A stretch of 64,000 nucleotides of DNA from Linepithema humile (lineage: Eukaryota > Arthropoda > Insecta > Hymenoptera > Formicidae), in assembly GCF_040581485.1 (NCBI RefSeq), contig NC_090129.1, forward strand, positions 25,550,764 to 25,614,763, given 5' to 3'. How positions within the stretch are numbered: position 1 is the first letter of the stretch; each line of letters begins with the position of its first letter. The notes under the pieces were generated by a model. The model was not told where the DNA came from. It saw nothing but the letters and a program-made list of their open reading frames with translations, and made no database searches. This document shows positions 39,301 through 52,700 of this stretch, in pieces. The position numbers and the translations under genes were made by a program.

Positions 39301-41300
39301 ATATCACATTTTTTTAAATGAAAAAATTGAAATTAAAACGAAAATGAAAGTTTTTGATGCTACAATTGATAGCCGTTTTATAAACGTTTTTACCGATTAA
39401 AATCCAATGTGAAAAAGTGATGACTTTGTTTTGTGCATTTTTGCAGTCATATCCGCAATATGTTACAAGTTATACCAGAAATGAATTGTGATATTTATAC
39501 TTACGTGATAAATTTTTTTTATGCAAGATACAAAAAATTACAGTCTGCATTGAAAAAAGCATACATTATATTAATCTATAACATTAGACGATTATTTATT
39601 TATTAGTGATATTTAGATACTAAAGAAAAAAATATTGCTATTTGATGATAGTTTGTTTGCTTTTTACAAACTTTTTAAGCGTTTAATGCAATAAACGGCT
39701 ATTAATCATGAATAATGAAATTTTACATTGTATTATGCGGAAGAGAGATAATTTATAAACGTTATTAAAAATGAAAAAGAGAATAGGATTCAATAGCGCT
39801 AATTACGACGATTAATTAGCAGCACAAAAAATGGCGGAAAATATCGGGCAGCATGCCAAAAATAAACGTTTGACGAAAAAACTGCTGTCCGTATACGCGA
39901 GTTTTTACAAGTCGCTGTATATAACGCGTGTGGTCATCCTTGCACAATTATCGACTTCAAGTTGATACAACAACCCTGACCTTAGGGCTATGCCATGTGA
40001 TGTATAGCGCTTTACGTTGATACAGAAACTAGGTTCGACCGTCTCTTTATACCCTAAAGCGGCATTCACATCACAACTGTCATCGAGATATAAATCTATG
40101 GAAACTGAATTGTTATAAAATATATAAATAAATTTTTCAAAATTTTCAGGAAACATCTTTTTCCGACGAAAAGTTTACATTATTTTGCGACTCGAAATTT
40201 ATGAGCATAAAAATGATAAATTACTGGACATCAAAATTGGAAATATACTAAATTGCTTATTTTGCGCATATTTTATACACATTACAGTATTATTAAATAA
40301 TTTAATATCAAAATTAAAATTTTTTATGCATATTAATTAATTATACTCTTTTCGGAACTTACACTCTTTCCATTATATATTAATTAATTTTCTTGATATG
40401 TTTGGTAATAAAATGATAATTTTTTGAGATAGAAATAATGAGTAACAATTTTATTGGTCGTAGAATATAAATATTGACTTATAATTAGATAATGAGACAT
40501 ACGCTATGCAAATTTTGTTTAAAGGTATCATTTTTTCGGTCAAACATTTATTATGGAAAATATATTTATAGCCTCGAAAACGTCACGCGATGCACGCCGT
40601 ATATAATTAGAGACAGAATTTGTATGCAAAAATAGTGACGTTATGCATACCGAGGGGCACGCGAAATGTAATGGGACTTCCGATAATTTGTCAGTAATAA
40701 GTATATTATCGTTACATTATGCATACGTCATGTACAATTATTTTTATTTTCTGTTTTTTATATTTCGTCCATTTTGCGTTATGTGTATGCTTACGTATGC
40801 AGATATTATTTTTAGTTCCCAGCGACAATGCGCGGTTAAAACAAAACCGAGCAATTCAATTATTGGGGCAAGCAACATTTTAAGTGTTGAACGTATTTAT
40901 TTGCTCTCGATACTTGGGCGAGATTCGAGCGATTAATACGATCGCGTACTATTTATACAGTTCGCAATCGCAACGGCATACAAATCGCGTGCGGCTTGCA
41001 TATCTGTACGCGGCATGCAGTTTGTACACGTTGAATGGTAAGTGGCATATCCACGTTGCAAAACGATGATCGATCGGTTGGTACAACTCGCACGTGACCG
41101 CCTGTAGAGTGGGAGATACATACATGCATTGTGAATGCACGTCGTGTCAGAAACGTTCGCGTACATAAATCCAATCGACATATTAATTTTAATCGAAATA
41201 GCAGCACTGTTATCGATTTAATATAGCCGCGCACGATTTCAATGTTAGAGAAATTGTGTTATGGATAATAACATTGGATTACAAAGTGGTTCAATTAGTT
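33397..41300 (+). other. Shal: Shal intron C, first part
   Basis: AT-rich intron with CpG-rich patches at about 34080-34360, 37050-37420 and 37900-38200. An inverted-repeat element is present at 39996-40075. Open frames here are short and unrecognised. No exon with convincing splice borders was found. Confidence 0.7.
39996..40075. repeat. short inverted-repeat element, possible MITE
   Basis: The left arm TGTGATGTATAGCGCTTTA and the right arm TAAAGCGGCATTCACATCACA are reverse complements with small gaps, enclosing about 40 bases. The 80-bp size and imperfect ends are compatible with a tiny MITE or a chance foldback. No target-site duplication was identified. Confidence 0.4.
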
Positions 41301-44160
41301 AATCTTTCAGTTTAATTTGCAAACAATTTTCTCTTTATTTCCGTTTTCTATAAAGATTAATTGATATAAGCAATGATAAAGAAGGCAGTAAGAGTTAGAA
41401 GCGCGGTCATCAAAGCGCAAGAATTATTAACTGTATATACAAAAAATGTTTTGACCACAATTTCGTGTTTTTTTATGGGATATAAAACACGAAAGAAAAA
41501 GATTTGGATTATATGGAGAGTATAAAAAAATACACAAAAGTGATTAAAATATAAACAAAATATAACGTAACAAAGAACGGATTCATCGACCGCAATGCCG
41601 CCTGATACAACATGTCAGTGCGTTTTTTGTATATTAATTTACAATACAATTCTTGGCGCTTTGACCACTGCACTTCTGGTTCTTATTGTCTTTTCTATTA
41701 TTATTTGTTCTCTAAAGAACCACATTTTGCAGTAATAATTAATACTACAATTTTATATACAATTTGCTATAAGCATAAATGTAATAAATGTATTTTGCTA
41801 AAACTTATTTAAACAATTTTTTATACATTATTTTAACAAATATAAATATGAATAGCGTATTTTGAATTGTCCTGACTCGTTAAATTTCTAACGTTGAAAG
41901 CTAAAAATTAAAAGCTTTCTAAGAACTTAAGGCTTAAATAGTATATTATCTTACATATAAATAAAAGATAATTAGCGTGAAGTCAATGAGTAGAAAAAAT
42001 TGCAAAAGTTAAATTCGCTGCTTGAAAGTCTTATTATTTATGAGAGAGTAGTTTAATATTAATTAACTAGCGGGATGATCACCGCTTGGCCGAGCATCGT
42101 CGATTTAATCGCTCGCGTAAAGTCCGGGAGATCCTGGAGGCAGTTTCCGGTCATGCGAACGCGCCACGTGAATAATTCATTCGTTAGAATCGACCGAGGA
42201 AAATTCGTTTTCTTTCGTTCGGGCTGCCCGCGGTAGCGTTCCAATTAGAGATGAGAAGCGCTTGGATCGACCGTCCTTCGCTCGTTACGAAAACTCTTGT
42301 TGATCTTTCATGTAGACACGAGCGAGGAAAGAGCGAGATGAAAGGAATGACAGAATGAAGAATACATAGAAGAAACGGCAGACGGCCACGGTACTTGCGA
42401 ACTCATTAAATCCCGTTTTACTGTAGCTTTTCTTTAATAACCATCTCTTCAACTTTGCTGACACTCTTTTTATTCCGATCATTGCCGATTTCTCAAAGAA
42501 GCTCACCGCGCATAAAATCTTCCGATCGATATCGACACATGCCATTATTTCGTTCAATATTATTATAAATTTTTTAAAATGCCGACATTGCGTTTTTTGC
42601 TTTAATTTTTTGTCGTGCACATTTGAAAACTACTGTATTAAAAATGTATATTAATTGATTGAAACATAAAATAAAAAAAGAACACAAATTGGTGAAATAT
42701 CAATAAAAATATATTCGTTAAACTTCGCGTCTTTTAATTTTCAAACATTAGCTTCTTTAAATAATTGTTATTTATATTTTATGGAATAATTTATATAAGT
42801 TCTTTGGAAAAATTGATGTCTTGTAGCAATAATATTTTCTTTAGAACGATATATCGCTCGCGTTTTGTGAGACATTAATATAAACTTCCAATATTCCCGC
42901 GTAAATAGACACTATCAATTAATCAAGGCGGACAGTAATCAAATTGATAATTAACCGTATCCGAGTCTATTAACAGTAACAATAAGAGCTGTATTATAGC
43001 CTGCTTCGAGCAGTCCTCCATTGCGCGACGTAAAATATCGATTCTGACAACTCGCAATTCCGTAACTCCGACTCTTGTGCGGTTGTATTGTGCATCATGC
43101 GATTGCAGATAATAACAGGTGGTTTGCAATAAAATGTATTTAGTCTTGCATCTAAATGAATCTTTCGTTCCTTGAGGTATGCATAATGATTTTGTAAGTG
43201 AAGCGAAATTAATTATTCCATAAATGACAAATGACAATTTATTTTAATAGAATTTTTAATTGACATTTTATTGTCAAATGTTGTATATTAAAGTTGAAAA
43301 TAATTAATATAATATGAAAATTGAAAAACGATTATTATTATATGTTCCAATGATTTTCAGGCATTTTATTAATAAAGTATAAAGTATCAATAAATGCAAT
43401 ATAATGATTCGTTGCAATAATTAATGAAACTACTCTTTTTAAAAGATACTTGTTCTATTAATCTTGATTTCTTCCACTAATTTCAAAATTTATTAAAAAT
43501 GTAGTTTAAAGTCTTTGATCGGTCTCTTTCAATTATCTTCTTTTGAATAAAGTGCTCACCAACGCTGATTACTTACTATCGGCTTTACAAACGGTTATAG
43601 CCGTTGCTATACGCTAGATTGGAGCACACGTCATTCGCAGGATATAATGTACGTTAGCTTTTAATAGAGTCGTCTTATTATGCAGTGTGCTAGGATTCGA
43701 AGAAAAACGCCTTCTGAAACAAAAAGTTCCATTCATTCTGCATTTTTGATGAATGTTGCTCCTTAATACGTTCGATATACTGTGACGAATTTGAACTTGA
43801 TAAACGTCGTTTAGATATGCATAACGAAAGAATATGAGATGTGGAAGACGCGGCCTCGATTCTTTACACGTGCACCGTGCAATCTAAATTGGTTTACACG
43901 TGCAACATGAAGCGCTATACATAATCATGCAGAAAATTGTGTGTGAGTCCATAGTCATTGAACTGTAGAGTGTAATATCGATATATGCTGTTCCAGTCCT
44001 AATCCGAGAGAAATATTGTTCGTACAGCTAATAATCCATGCTATTTTCAGGCTGTTTTAAAAATCTCAGGATAAAAGATTGAAGAATGTAGAAAAGTTTT
44101 TTTTATTCTTTTTTTCAGACAACAGCGATATTACTTTAGAACCAAATGGAATTTATTAGA

Positions 44161-44350
44161 AGATCTTTGTAGTTCTCAGTGTCACAAAACGCGTATCACT
44201 TTTACAAACACACGATAAATTTAGAATCGCTACAATTTTGGATATACACTTGTGTAATTAAGTGCAAAAAGGTTTGAAACAATTTTAATTAAGATTTTAC
44301 ACAAAGATCTTTTTGCTTCAAAACTTATGACGTTTTGTGATACTACAAAA
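44161..44350. repeat. nested inverted repeats
   Basis: AGATCTTTGT at 44161-44170 is the exact reverse complement of 44301-44310. GTGTCACAAAACG (44179-44191) mirrors CGTTTTGTGATAC (44331-44343) with one mismatch. The two pairs are interleaved rather than nested as in a simple hairpin, so this may be a decayed transposon end pair or chance. Confidence 0.35.
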
Positions 44351-46754
44351 CTTAATTAACAATTAGAGAAATGTTTTATTACAAGGTTCTTGTTAAGATT
44401 AATGTTTGTTAGGTGTGCAATTCGCTTCTGGTTTTAATTACCCTTACATTTTATTATTTAGATCCTTATTTCTTGTTATTTTAGTATTTTATTAAAATTT
44501 TGAGGCAATATAATGAAGAGGGAAATTTGGAAAACATTAATAAAGTTCGAAGAGCCTCTGCAGATGACAAGCCGTCATGTTTAATGAAAGTCTCAACTTT
44601 TGAAGATTCGGATGGAAAAGTTTTCCATAGTTCGAAAGTGGGATCTCTTTGGATCCCCCGAAGCGAATCCGAGGCCTCACGAGAATTTCTTCTGTTCGTG
44701 GACACGGGAATTCAATTAAGCTCCCTTTCTCTAAAGTTTGTCATGTACGAACACATCGCCAGTTGAATTTCTTTCGATCGAAAAGTGGAACTTGGAGTGG
44801 TGTTGTACAAAAAGCTTTATGCGCGCGGCAGATTCGCCTGTCCCGAATGTCAGTTTTAGTCCGTTGACGTCGTAATATCGTAACGGCAGCGTTATCATGC
44901 GTAACGAATTTTCGGCCCCCTTAATCCACGCAATTAATCATGATCCCCCGTGAGCGGCTATCGGCTTTTTCACGAAGACGTAAACCAAACTTAAGATTGT
45001 ATTACGTGATCCGTGTTATTAATATTTATAATTTCCTACTTCCGTTCTCCAACTCAAAAAGTCGTCAGAGCTCGCGACGACGTCGGCAATGACGTCGCGT
45101 CAGATTAACCGGCGCATTATGCACGCTATAATGTAACACGAGTTGCTTTTATGAATAATGCATAGCCGAAGGAACAGCGGGAGCCTGTAGTGGAGCACCC
45201 ACTTCAGATCAGCCAGGCAAGACAAAATTGAATCTTAAGTGTACGTTCTAAAAAACTCCGTCGATCCACTGCTCGCCGCCGACCCAGTAACGAGCACCGC
45301 CTTTTTGATCTCCATCCCCGGCAGACTCTATTACTATTAATTGTTAACCATGCGACGGAAGGATCGAGCACGCTCGATCGAGTACTTTTAACTCAATATC
45401 GCGCTTCGATCGAAACCCCGATGATTTGCAACTTGCACAGATTATAGTCTGTTTATTTTCTAATCTAAAAGCCGTGGCTTTCTCTTGAAAATTTGGCTCG
45501 TGGGCAACTGATATATTGAAATAAATATGCATATTTTCTGCTTTACGATGGTTGAAAAATATTAATAAACAATTCGCTGTATTAAAAATTTTCAGAATTG
45601 AAAATATTAATTTGCAAGTTAAAGTGTATTTACAAAATGTTACATTATTGCGAGTCACTTTTGCAGTATTGTTAAACAATTTTATAAGCTCTATGATAAA
45701 TGATTTGTTCACGAGTGACACACCCGTCATGAGATTAATTAATTTAAGTACCATCCAATTATTTGGAGCTGCGTGGAAATTGTCGTTGGGATGACAGGGA
45801 GCGCTGTTAAATCCGCTCGGCTGGAAATATCCGCTCGAGCGTGCCGAATTTCTTCCCCGTAACGTACCAATTACATGTCATTTAATTTATGTGTAACACA
45901 TGTAAGCGCGTGATGTACGATTACGCCCCGAATTTACTCACTTTGCTGTGCGTACAGTCGCGCTCTCCTGTACATATATATACTATAACAAATATTTCTG
46001 GCCGTGTAATTGCATGTCCAGTTTTCCAGAATTGTTATTACTACGCATAAACATCGAAAGCCGTATTTACATGCGCGTTACATCTCTCTCTATTTCTATC
46101 TCAAGTCTATTTTTAGCTACAAGTACATATATCAAATGCATCAACACGTAAAACACAAATCTCTCGTAATACGTCGATTATACTGGTTGCTGCAAAGTTT
46201 TATTCGGCCATTTTCTCGCGTCGTGTTTTTAGACTCTGCTCATTTCTAAAAATTCACGCATAATTTACAAAAAAAAAACTTTTTTAATACATTAGGTATA
46301 ATTCAAGAAATCTCGAAGTTCTTTTATAAAGCAAAATTATACGGCAATTGCATATCATATTTTCCCTAATGTGTTACTTAGATTGTTATTCTACGCAATC
46401 TCGGCTGATTCTTCGCCGAGATTGACCGCTCGAGGTCACAGATTTTGCGACATCCTGTATAATCGTCTGCATATAACTGTGTATATATAGATTGTATCAG
46501 CCGCTATTTTCCGGCTCGAAATCTTACCCCGTCACAGTGAGCAAGATTAATTACGTATTACCCGTTATCCTGTCAAGACGCGTCGATTACAGCCGGCTGG
46601 ATGATTAATCGATCTGGAAATCGAGCGCTTCCCCTCCGTTAATAACTTGCAAAGGTTCTTCACCGCGTCCATCGAAGTTACGATTTCACTGTCAATTCGC
46701 ATTGATTAATTGGCGTCCAACAGGTACGATGATCGGCCGTAAAGGTCGCGCAAC

Positions 46755-46792
46755 CGCGCTACAGTCGCGCTGCAAACGCGCTACAGTCGCGA
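46755..46792. repeat. two copies of a CGCGCTACAGTCGCG motif
   Basis: The 15-base CpG-rich motif occurs at 46755-46769 and again at 46778-46792, a 23-bp period, followed by the palindrome-rich GATCGCGATTGATCG. It could be a clustered binding site or a small tandem duplication. Confidence 0.7.
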
Positions 46793-48532
46793 TCGCGATT
46801 GATCGCAGCGAAAAAAAAAACATGACGTAAATATTCAACGGCCTCAATTGACATTAAAACGATGCGAAAATGACAGTGGTGAAAATTCATGGAAATGCAG
46901 CATTTTTTTTTTTATAGTCAGTATTTGCGAAATTTAAATAACAAATCCAGCTCGTATCACCCTTTTACGCCAGCTTTTTACGAGCGTGAGAGAGATCATC
47001 ATCTCTATCGTGCTTTACAGTATAAACTTGTTTTTATTTATGGTTTATATTTATGGTTGCGTTTTAGAAGTGTACAAACAGACAAGTTTTTTTCTAAATC
47101 TGGAAAACTATTCTCGAAGTGTAATGCATTTTGAAAATAGTTGCTAATACAACGTGATCTTTTTTTTTCCCAAAAGCGATCGATTTGCCGAAACTGATTC
47201 GAGTCCTGTTCGGAGGAAGCAGACGACAATTCACATGTACATATATTTAACACAATATGTTTGTATATTTTGTATTATAAACACGTCGAATACACACTTG
47301 TGAAACGTCCCGTAGAAAATGTCTCCCCCTGTGTAAGGTAAGAATTAACAGATGTACAGATCGTTTCTCTTTAATCCCCGGCTTCGTTCCACCTGTTACT
47401 GAACGTTTTGTACTCTCGTCGTTGGCAGCATAGGGTACAATGTTCAAAAAGACACGCACTTATCTCCAGAACACCTACAAATGTTTACAATTGATTTACA
47501 TGTTTACGCAATTATAAATTAATCTTTCTCAGTTCTCTAGATAAATCCCGAACTTCGCGACGATTCGATTGGGTATTGAGAAAATATTTGTACACGTAAT
47601 TCTTATTCTCTCGCGCATAGACACCCGTTATGGCGAAAGCAATTTGACGAGAAATGATTGCGCCGAAAATCACGTTGCCCGCAGGCGCTCATTAGTTTTC
47701 CGCTTGTCGATCGGTGGGAAGCGCGCGAGACTCGCTCGTACGCGATTTTCGTCGCTCGAGCTTGAACGCATTCGGATCCGAATTGTTTTACTTCGTGCGA
47801 GGGAATATGCACGTGATATGACGTTTGCGAGTTACTTCGTTTTCGTGATGCACACGGCATGCGCGTCACTTCGTCAATTTGCAGGCTTTCCCGGGGGTTA
47901 TTGGATCAATGGAAAGCTCATCGACATGGCTGGCAGTGTGATATATATTTCTTCGAAAATCGATTAATGCGCGTCGAAAGATCGAATAAAGAAGATTAGA
48001 TCGCGAAATTATATCGATTAGTGATGGACATGTCGATCAGAAAGCGGCAATTGCGATGAAGTGCCTGAACTTACTGCCTATTCTTAATTGCAAAAAGTAG
48101 TATAAAATAATAAAAAGAAATCTCTTTCTTTTGCCATCTGAAATGATATACTTGCAATCATGCTATTAATTATAAAAACTATATGCGGAAATCATACAGT
48201 AATAAATGATAATTACAATGAGCAGTTTTGAAGCGTAAAACTGATAAACAATATATCGTAAATTATTTCAATATGCCAGAATTACTTTTAATAACATCTC
48301 AGTGGATAAAATTCTAAGAAGCTCATCATGCAGCGAGTAGAAATTAGGAAACGTAGTTTCGTAGAAATGTAGTTCTTTATTAATGCTTCATTTCCACGCC
48401 CATCCACACACACATACATAGATCGATAGCCGCGACAGTAGACGGAAGTTTCGAAGGAGTCCGTAGAAAGCATTAGCATAGGCGTGCCTAGCGTGCAACA
48501 ATGTAGTGTGTGCTTGTGGTTGTGGATTTCAG

Positions 48533-48643
48533 CAGGCGTACAGTCAGTACATCCCGGCTACAAGGGCCCAAGTATCCGGGGCCCAGGGTGGGCAGACGGG
48601 GGTCGCCATGGACGGCACTTACCTCGTCGAGGCCTCGTTCTGA
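48533..48643 (+). CDS. Shal: Shal (Kv4) terminal exon, ending VEASF
   Basis: This exon supplies the last 36 residues and stop when the donor at 32074 is used. It reads QAYSQYIPATRAQVSG, a Gly/Gln-rich linker (AQGGQTG), then MDGTYLVEASF and TGA at 48641-48643. The acceptor is GGATTTCAG. Joining to the preceding ...PQRYQ in phase 0 gives a continuous frame, and MDGTYLVEASF resembles the insect Shal C-terminus as I recall it. The acceptor is a NAGNAG (CAGCAG), so the first Gln may be present or absent. The terminus lacks a class I PDZ ligand, unlike the ETRV form. A long, low-complexity 3' UTR appears to follow. Confidence 0.88.
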   Translation, partial: QAYSQYIPATRAQVSGAQGGQTGVAMDGTYLVEASF

Positions 48644-48701
48644 AAGAGTCCCCTCGCGCACTGTAAACGACACTCTAAAACCGAAACCGAATCGGACCGA
48701 G

Positions 48702-48860
48702 AATAAAAGCAAACAAAAAAAAAATAAAGAACGCAAACGAAAACAAAAAGCGGAAGTAACGACACCGCAAACGCGGTGTCGCATGATGTTCGGAGAACGA
48801 TTGCAAAAATAAAAATCCGAGAGGCGCATTGGAAAATGCGTCGACAAAAAATAAAATAAA
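48702..48860 (+). terminator. Shal: cluster of AATAAA polyadenylation signals
   Basis: AATAAA occurs at 48702, 48723, 48808, 48850 and 48855, that is 60-220 bases after the VEASF stop. A further one lies near 49512. Clustering suggests alternative 3' ends, although A-rich composition makes chance matches likely. Confidence 0.45.
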
Positions 48861-48968
48861 TACGTAACGCTAGAAATACAAAGCTTTGCGAACGCATGAG
48901 GGCTGAGATATGCTCGCCTGTTGACGTAAAGCGGATGTAACCTAGAGTAACCAAAGTGAAGGTAAAAG

Positions 48969-49017
48969 ATATATATATATGTATGTATATATATATATAT
49001 ATGTTCGTGTATATATA
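48969..49017. repeat. TA/TATG microsatellite
   Basis: An alternating TA run with GTATG and GTTCGTG interruptions within the probable 3' UTR. Confidence 0.9.
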
Positions 49018-49722
49018 AACACGTGACCGACGTGTGAGAACGAGGGAACGGAAGAAAGACAGAGAGCGGCGATATATGTAATCGAGTAATCGAGCGAGTA
49101 ATTGAATAAGAAAGAGTATATAAGAGTGTGTGTAAAGAGATATCTATATATAGAGCGGAAGTAATACGTATATGTGTGTATCGACTCGCCGGCCGTTCGC
49201 GACCAAAAAAAAAAATCCACAAACAACACAAGTAAAGACACACACAGTCGCGCGAAATCCACAAAGTCAATCAATCAAATTCTTCTATTTCATCATTTCC
49301 GTGCCATCTTCTCCGACCCCCGACGACGTCTACGATGACGACAACACGACGACGATCATGACGCCGGCGATTGGATCCGTCGACGACGCTTGGCGCCGCC
49401 TCATCATCCTTCCCTCTTTATCATCGCTCTTGGAACACGGCGGACGATATGTCAACGACGACGATAACGATGTCGGCGAAAACTTCGACGACTACGAACA
49501 AAAAAAAAAAAAATAAAACAATTTTACGGCGATGAATAACGCGATGAACCTCGCGTGCTAACGCCTGACCGAACGATCGATCGATCGAAAATCACATAGA
49601 GTCTGTCCTATCAACTAACTTCGAACGAGAGCAAGGATAGAGTGGTGCTCATATACGGCGACCGTATACAGGTGCGGAAAAAGGTAATGAAACCATGTTG
49701 CTCGACAGACAAATTATGGAAA

Positions 49723-49765
49723 CGATGATGATAAATGATAATGATGATGTTGATGATGATGATGG
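49723..49765. repeat. GAT triplet-rich microsatellite
   Basis: Imperfect GAT/AATGAT repeats, probably transcribed as 3' UTR but not coding. Confidence 0.8.
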
Positions 49766-52700
49766 AATATTACGTACATGTGATTGATTTATGTGTGGTA
49801 TATCAAGTGTTTGGAAAGCGCTTTCGCGTCCTCTGCCATAACGTGAGCAGGAACACATCAGGACACCCAAAGCAATCCTCATTCCTTGCGGTGCTCGATA
49901 ATACCTTTAAGAATCGATCGATGTCTGGATTAGCTTTCTTGGTGTCCGCTTTCGCCCTCGAAAAAAAGTCCTTCCGCTGCGCTTATTTAGGGGTTCTTGC
50001 ATCCCTCGGAGACTCGTTGATGAGGTTGTGCATTTAGTATATATACTGTTTAGTGTGCAATTTGCTTCTTGTGATTCTAGATGTATAACTGCTTGGCTTT
50101 TTAGAGGGACGGGTGGATGCTTTTACGGATACGCGAACGATTTTACGAGTTAATAGTTTTTCTACACTGCCTGAGCTTTCAAACTTTCTACCGCATAGCT
50201 GATGAATTTTTGTAATTTGTACAGTTTACAAGTTTAAATATTATAGATGAAAACTTTCTCTCTTTTATATTTTATTATTTTCAAACACAAATCTATAATT
50301 TGTTATTATATTGCAGTGAAATATTTTTATCTCAGTCTTTGATTTATAATTTTTTGGTAAAACGCATGAAGCGCGTAAATTGTGCGACTCACAAGAATTT
50401 TATCTATTAAATTCGGGTTTGAATATATTTTCTACTTTAATTTTAGTTTAAAGGGGACATACTTAATAACGAAACTAAAACGTGATAAAACTGTGATTTA
50501 ATTATTTTATCCACTATAAAATTTTTTTGCTCAAGCTCGAAACGGTTTGCGAAAATCAATTTTTAAATAATACGTTTAATCTTTTTATGTTTTTACAAAT
50601 ATTATAATTGTAAGTTCTTAATTGTGCTATCAAAGATTGATGTTACAAAGCACTACATTGTGCTTGCGTAAAATAAACATACATTCACCTATATTTCTTT
50701 TACTAAGCTAGCAGTGCAATGATTTGTCTTTGCTGATAATTTATATTAATAATATTAATACATATGTATATATATAAACCACGTATTTATGTGCAGAAGT
50801 GAATGTTAAAATTAAATAAATTTGATGTGACATTTGCAGCGTGACATCTGTTGATGTTTAAATACAGCTTTCCGCAAACATTATGACAAATCGAAATTTT
50901 TATCTCGCGCATGTGAACGCTGCAGTTATTAATTTAAGCAAAATATATCAGTGAGCTATGCATTGCACCGTTAGTTTCCGATGAAACGGCTATTTCCGCC
51001 AAAAATATTCACCGCGGAATTTAGGGCGTTTTACCGTCCCCGCCGTGAAGCCCATCAAACTTCGGTAATCCGATCTCGCCGGTGAATACGAAAATTGACG
51101 ACGAACATCAGAGTTATGATGCACCGGCTTTACGCTCTTCTTTTTTACGGTACGTCAATTCATTTTCGTGCAATCTTTGCGGCTTTGTCGTGCCCTGCAA
51201 CCTGCATCGCCCTTCTCCTTTTGTTTAAATTTTCGGGCACAAAACACGCAGCGGTTGTTAGGCCGAGAAACGTCACGGAAAAAAATAGCACCATTCTTTT
51301 TGAAATTGCCCTCGAAATATTTTTCGCTTTTTTTCAGCCTTCGGTCCTTTTTTGCTTTTTTTATTAGATTAGTCTGCTAGAATTGGATTTTCTCGTTTTT
51401 ACACCTTTTTTTTAAATTTAGAACACATTGTGGCCGACGTAAAAATCTTGTAATATTTTTCGAGCTATTTTTCAAACGTCGTTTAATTCTTTTGGAATAA
51501 ACTTCTTATTCGAACATACGTCAATACTCTGAAAGTAGAACAACCTTCATCATTTTGTAGTTTGCAAGTAGGAAAACAAACATCTTTTGTAGGTCATCTT
51601 GTCATAATTAATAAACGTTTTTATGACGAATTCTTTGACAAATTTGTGATCAATTTCATTTAGCTAAAGCTATTAATATAAAATTTCATTAAAATTGAAT
51701 ATAATTTTATTGCGTGAAATTTAATAGAAACGAATATTTTTCATCTTTTTCTACTGTAATTTTAACTTATGGAACTCATTCTCTACACTTTTATTTAAAA
51801 ATAGTTAAATCTAATTGATCAAAGAATATGTAAATAGAAAGCATTGCGGAAAACCCGAAATCCGTTTATACAATGTTGTACTTTCTATTTACTTGCAAAT
51901 TGCAGAATAATATTTGTGCTTCTAGTTTTGGGGTATCAATATTTTCTCAAGTATATGAATATACATTTGAGTAAAGCCGCTGGCTGCGCCCTCACAAACT
52001 ATCTTATTTTTTTCTTTTTGTTTTAAATAGAAACTCTGTTGGCGGAAGGTTCGAAAAGTGTGTTATAGACATAAAGAACCGTAGAGAGAAACAACAGCTA
52101 CGAAATAGGTCGTTAGTTTCTCTCTTTTTTTTCTCCTTTTTTTCTTTCTCCGTAGTTTCACGACTCTTTTTCGAGGCGATCTTGAAAGGTGATGGCGATT
52201 GAAATATAATACATGTTCCGCATCTCTTTCGAGATTTTACGGTCTGAAAAATATCTTTTCTGTCAAATACTTACTTCTTTTGCTTTTATTTTCTCTTTTA
52301 CATCTTTGCGACATACTACATATGCGCGCCACGTAAATATTTTTTCAAACGTTCCGCAAACGAGCGATGCAGGACAATTGTTGTTGCAACATTTGCATTC
52401 TCGACAAATCTACCCGCATGCTGTATCTACTCTTCTTCGAGTTTATTATTTTATCGAGAAATTTGTTTTGCAAGTAAATAAATTTGACCCAAACGTAACA
52501 GATTTTTTGCTGTATATGTTTCATAAAATCGTACTGTCAGTGTTACATAACAAAATAATTCTGAAACATCTGGCATATATAATTAATTAAAAGTTGCGTT
52601 TTTAATTTATTTTTATCTTTTTCGTTCTTTTATGTTTTTATCTAATGATGCAATTAAAAAAATGGTTACTTTTAAAGTGTGCACATTTTACGATGCAGGT

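Larger units (their letters stand above)
41301..48532 (+). other. Shal: Shal intron C, remainder
   Basis: Intron with CpG-rich patches at about 42080-42330, 44860-45390, 46400-46800 and 47540-47990. It holds a tangled inverted repeat at 44161-44350 and a small direct repeat at 46755-46792. It ends with GGATTTCAG before the terminal exon at 48533. No other coding exon was recognised. Confidence 0.7.
48644..50040 (+). other. Shal: probable 3' UTR of the VEASF form
   Basis: Downstream of the stop the sequence is A-rich with repeated AATAAA, a TA microsatellite, CpG- and GAC-rich stretches, an A run (49500-49513) and GAT triplets. None of this codes convincingly in any frame; the long minus-strand frame here is Tyr/Ile/Phe-rich and an artefact of composition. 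Insect neuronal 3' UTRs are often long, so the whole segment could be transcribed. The 3' end is not fixed by the sequence. Confidence 0.5.

Noticed and set aside
40028..40045. GGTTCGACC as a tRNA T-arm or B box
   Set aside because: No matching A box, anticodon arm or acceptor stem could be placed around it; it is in the loop of a small inverted repeat.
45344..45754. 136-codon minus-strand open frame
   Set aside because: AT-rich codon use, no recognised family, and it crosses a sharp composition boundary without any splice signals.
48488..49270. 260-codon open frame on the minus strand
   Set aside because: It lies antisense to the Shal terminal exon and its repeat-rich 3' UTR. The peptide is dominated by Tyr/Ile/His from the TA repeat and Phe/Leu from A-rich DNA, with no recognisable domain.
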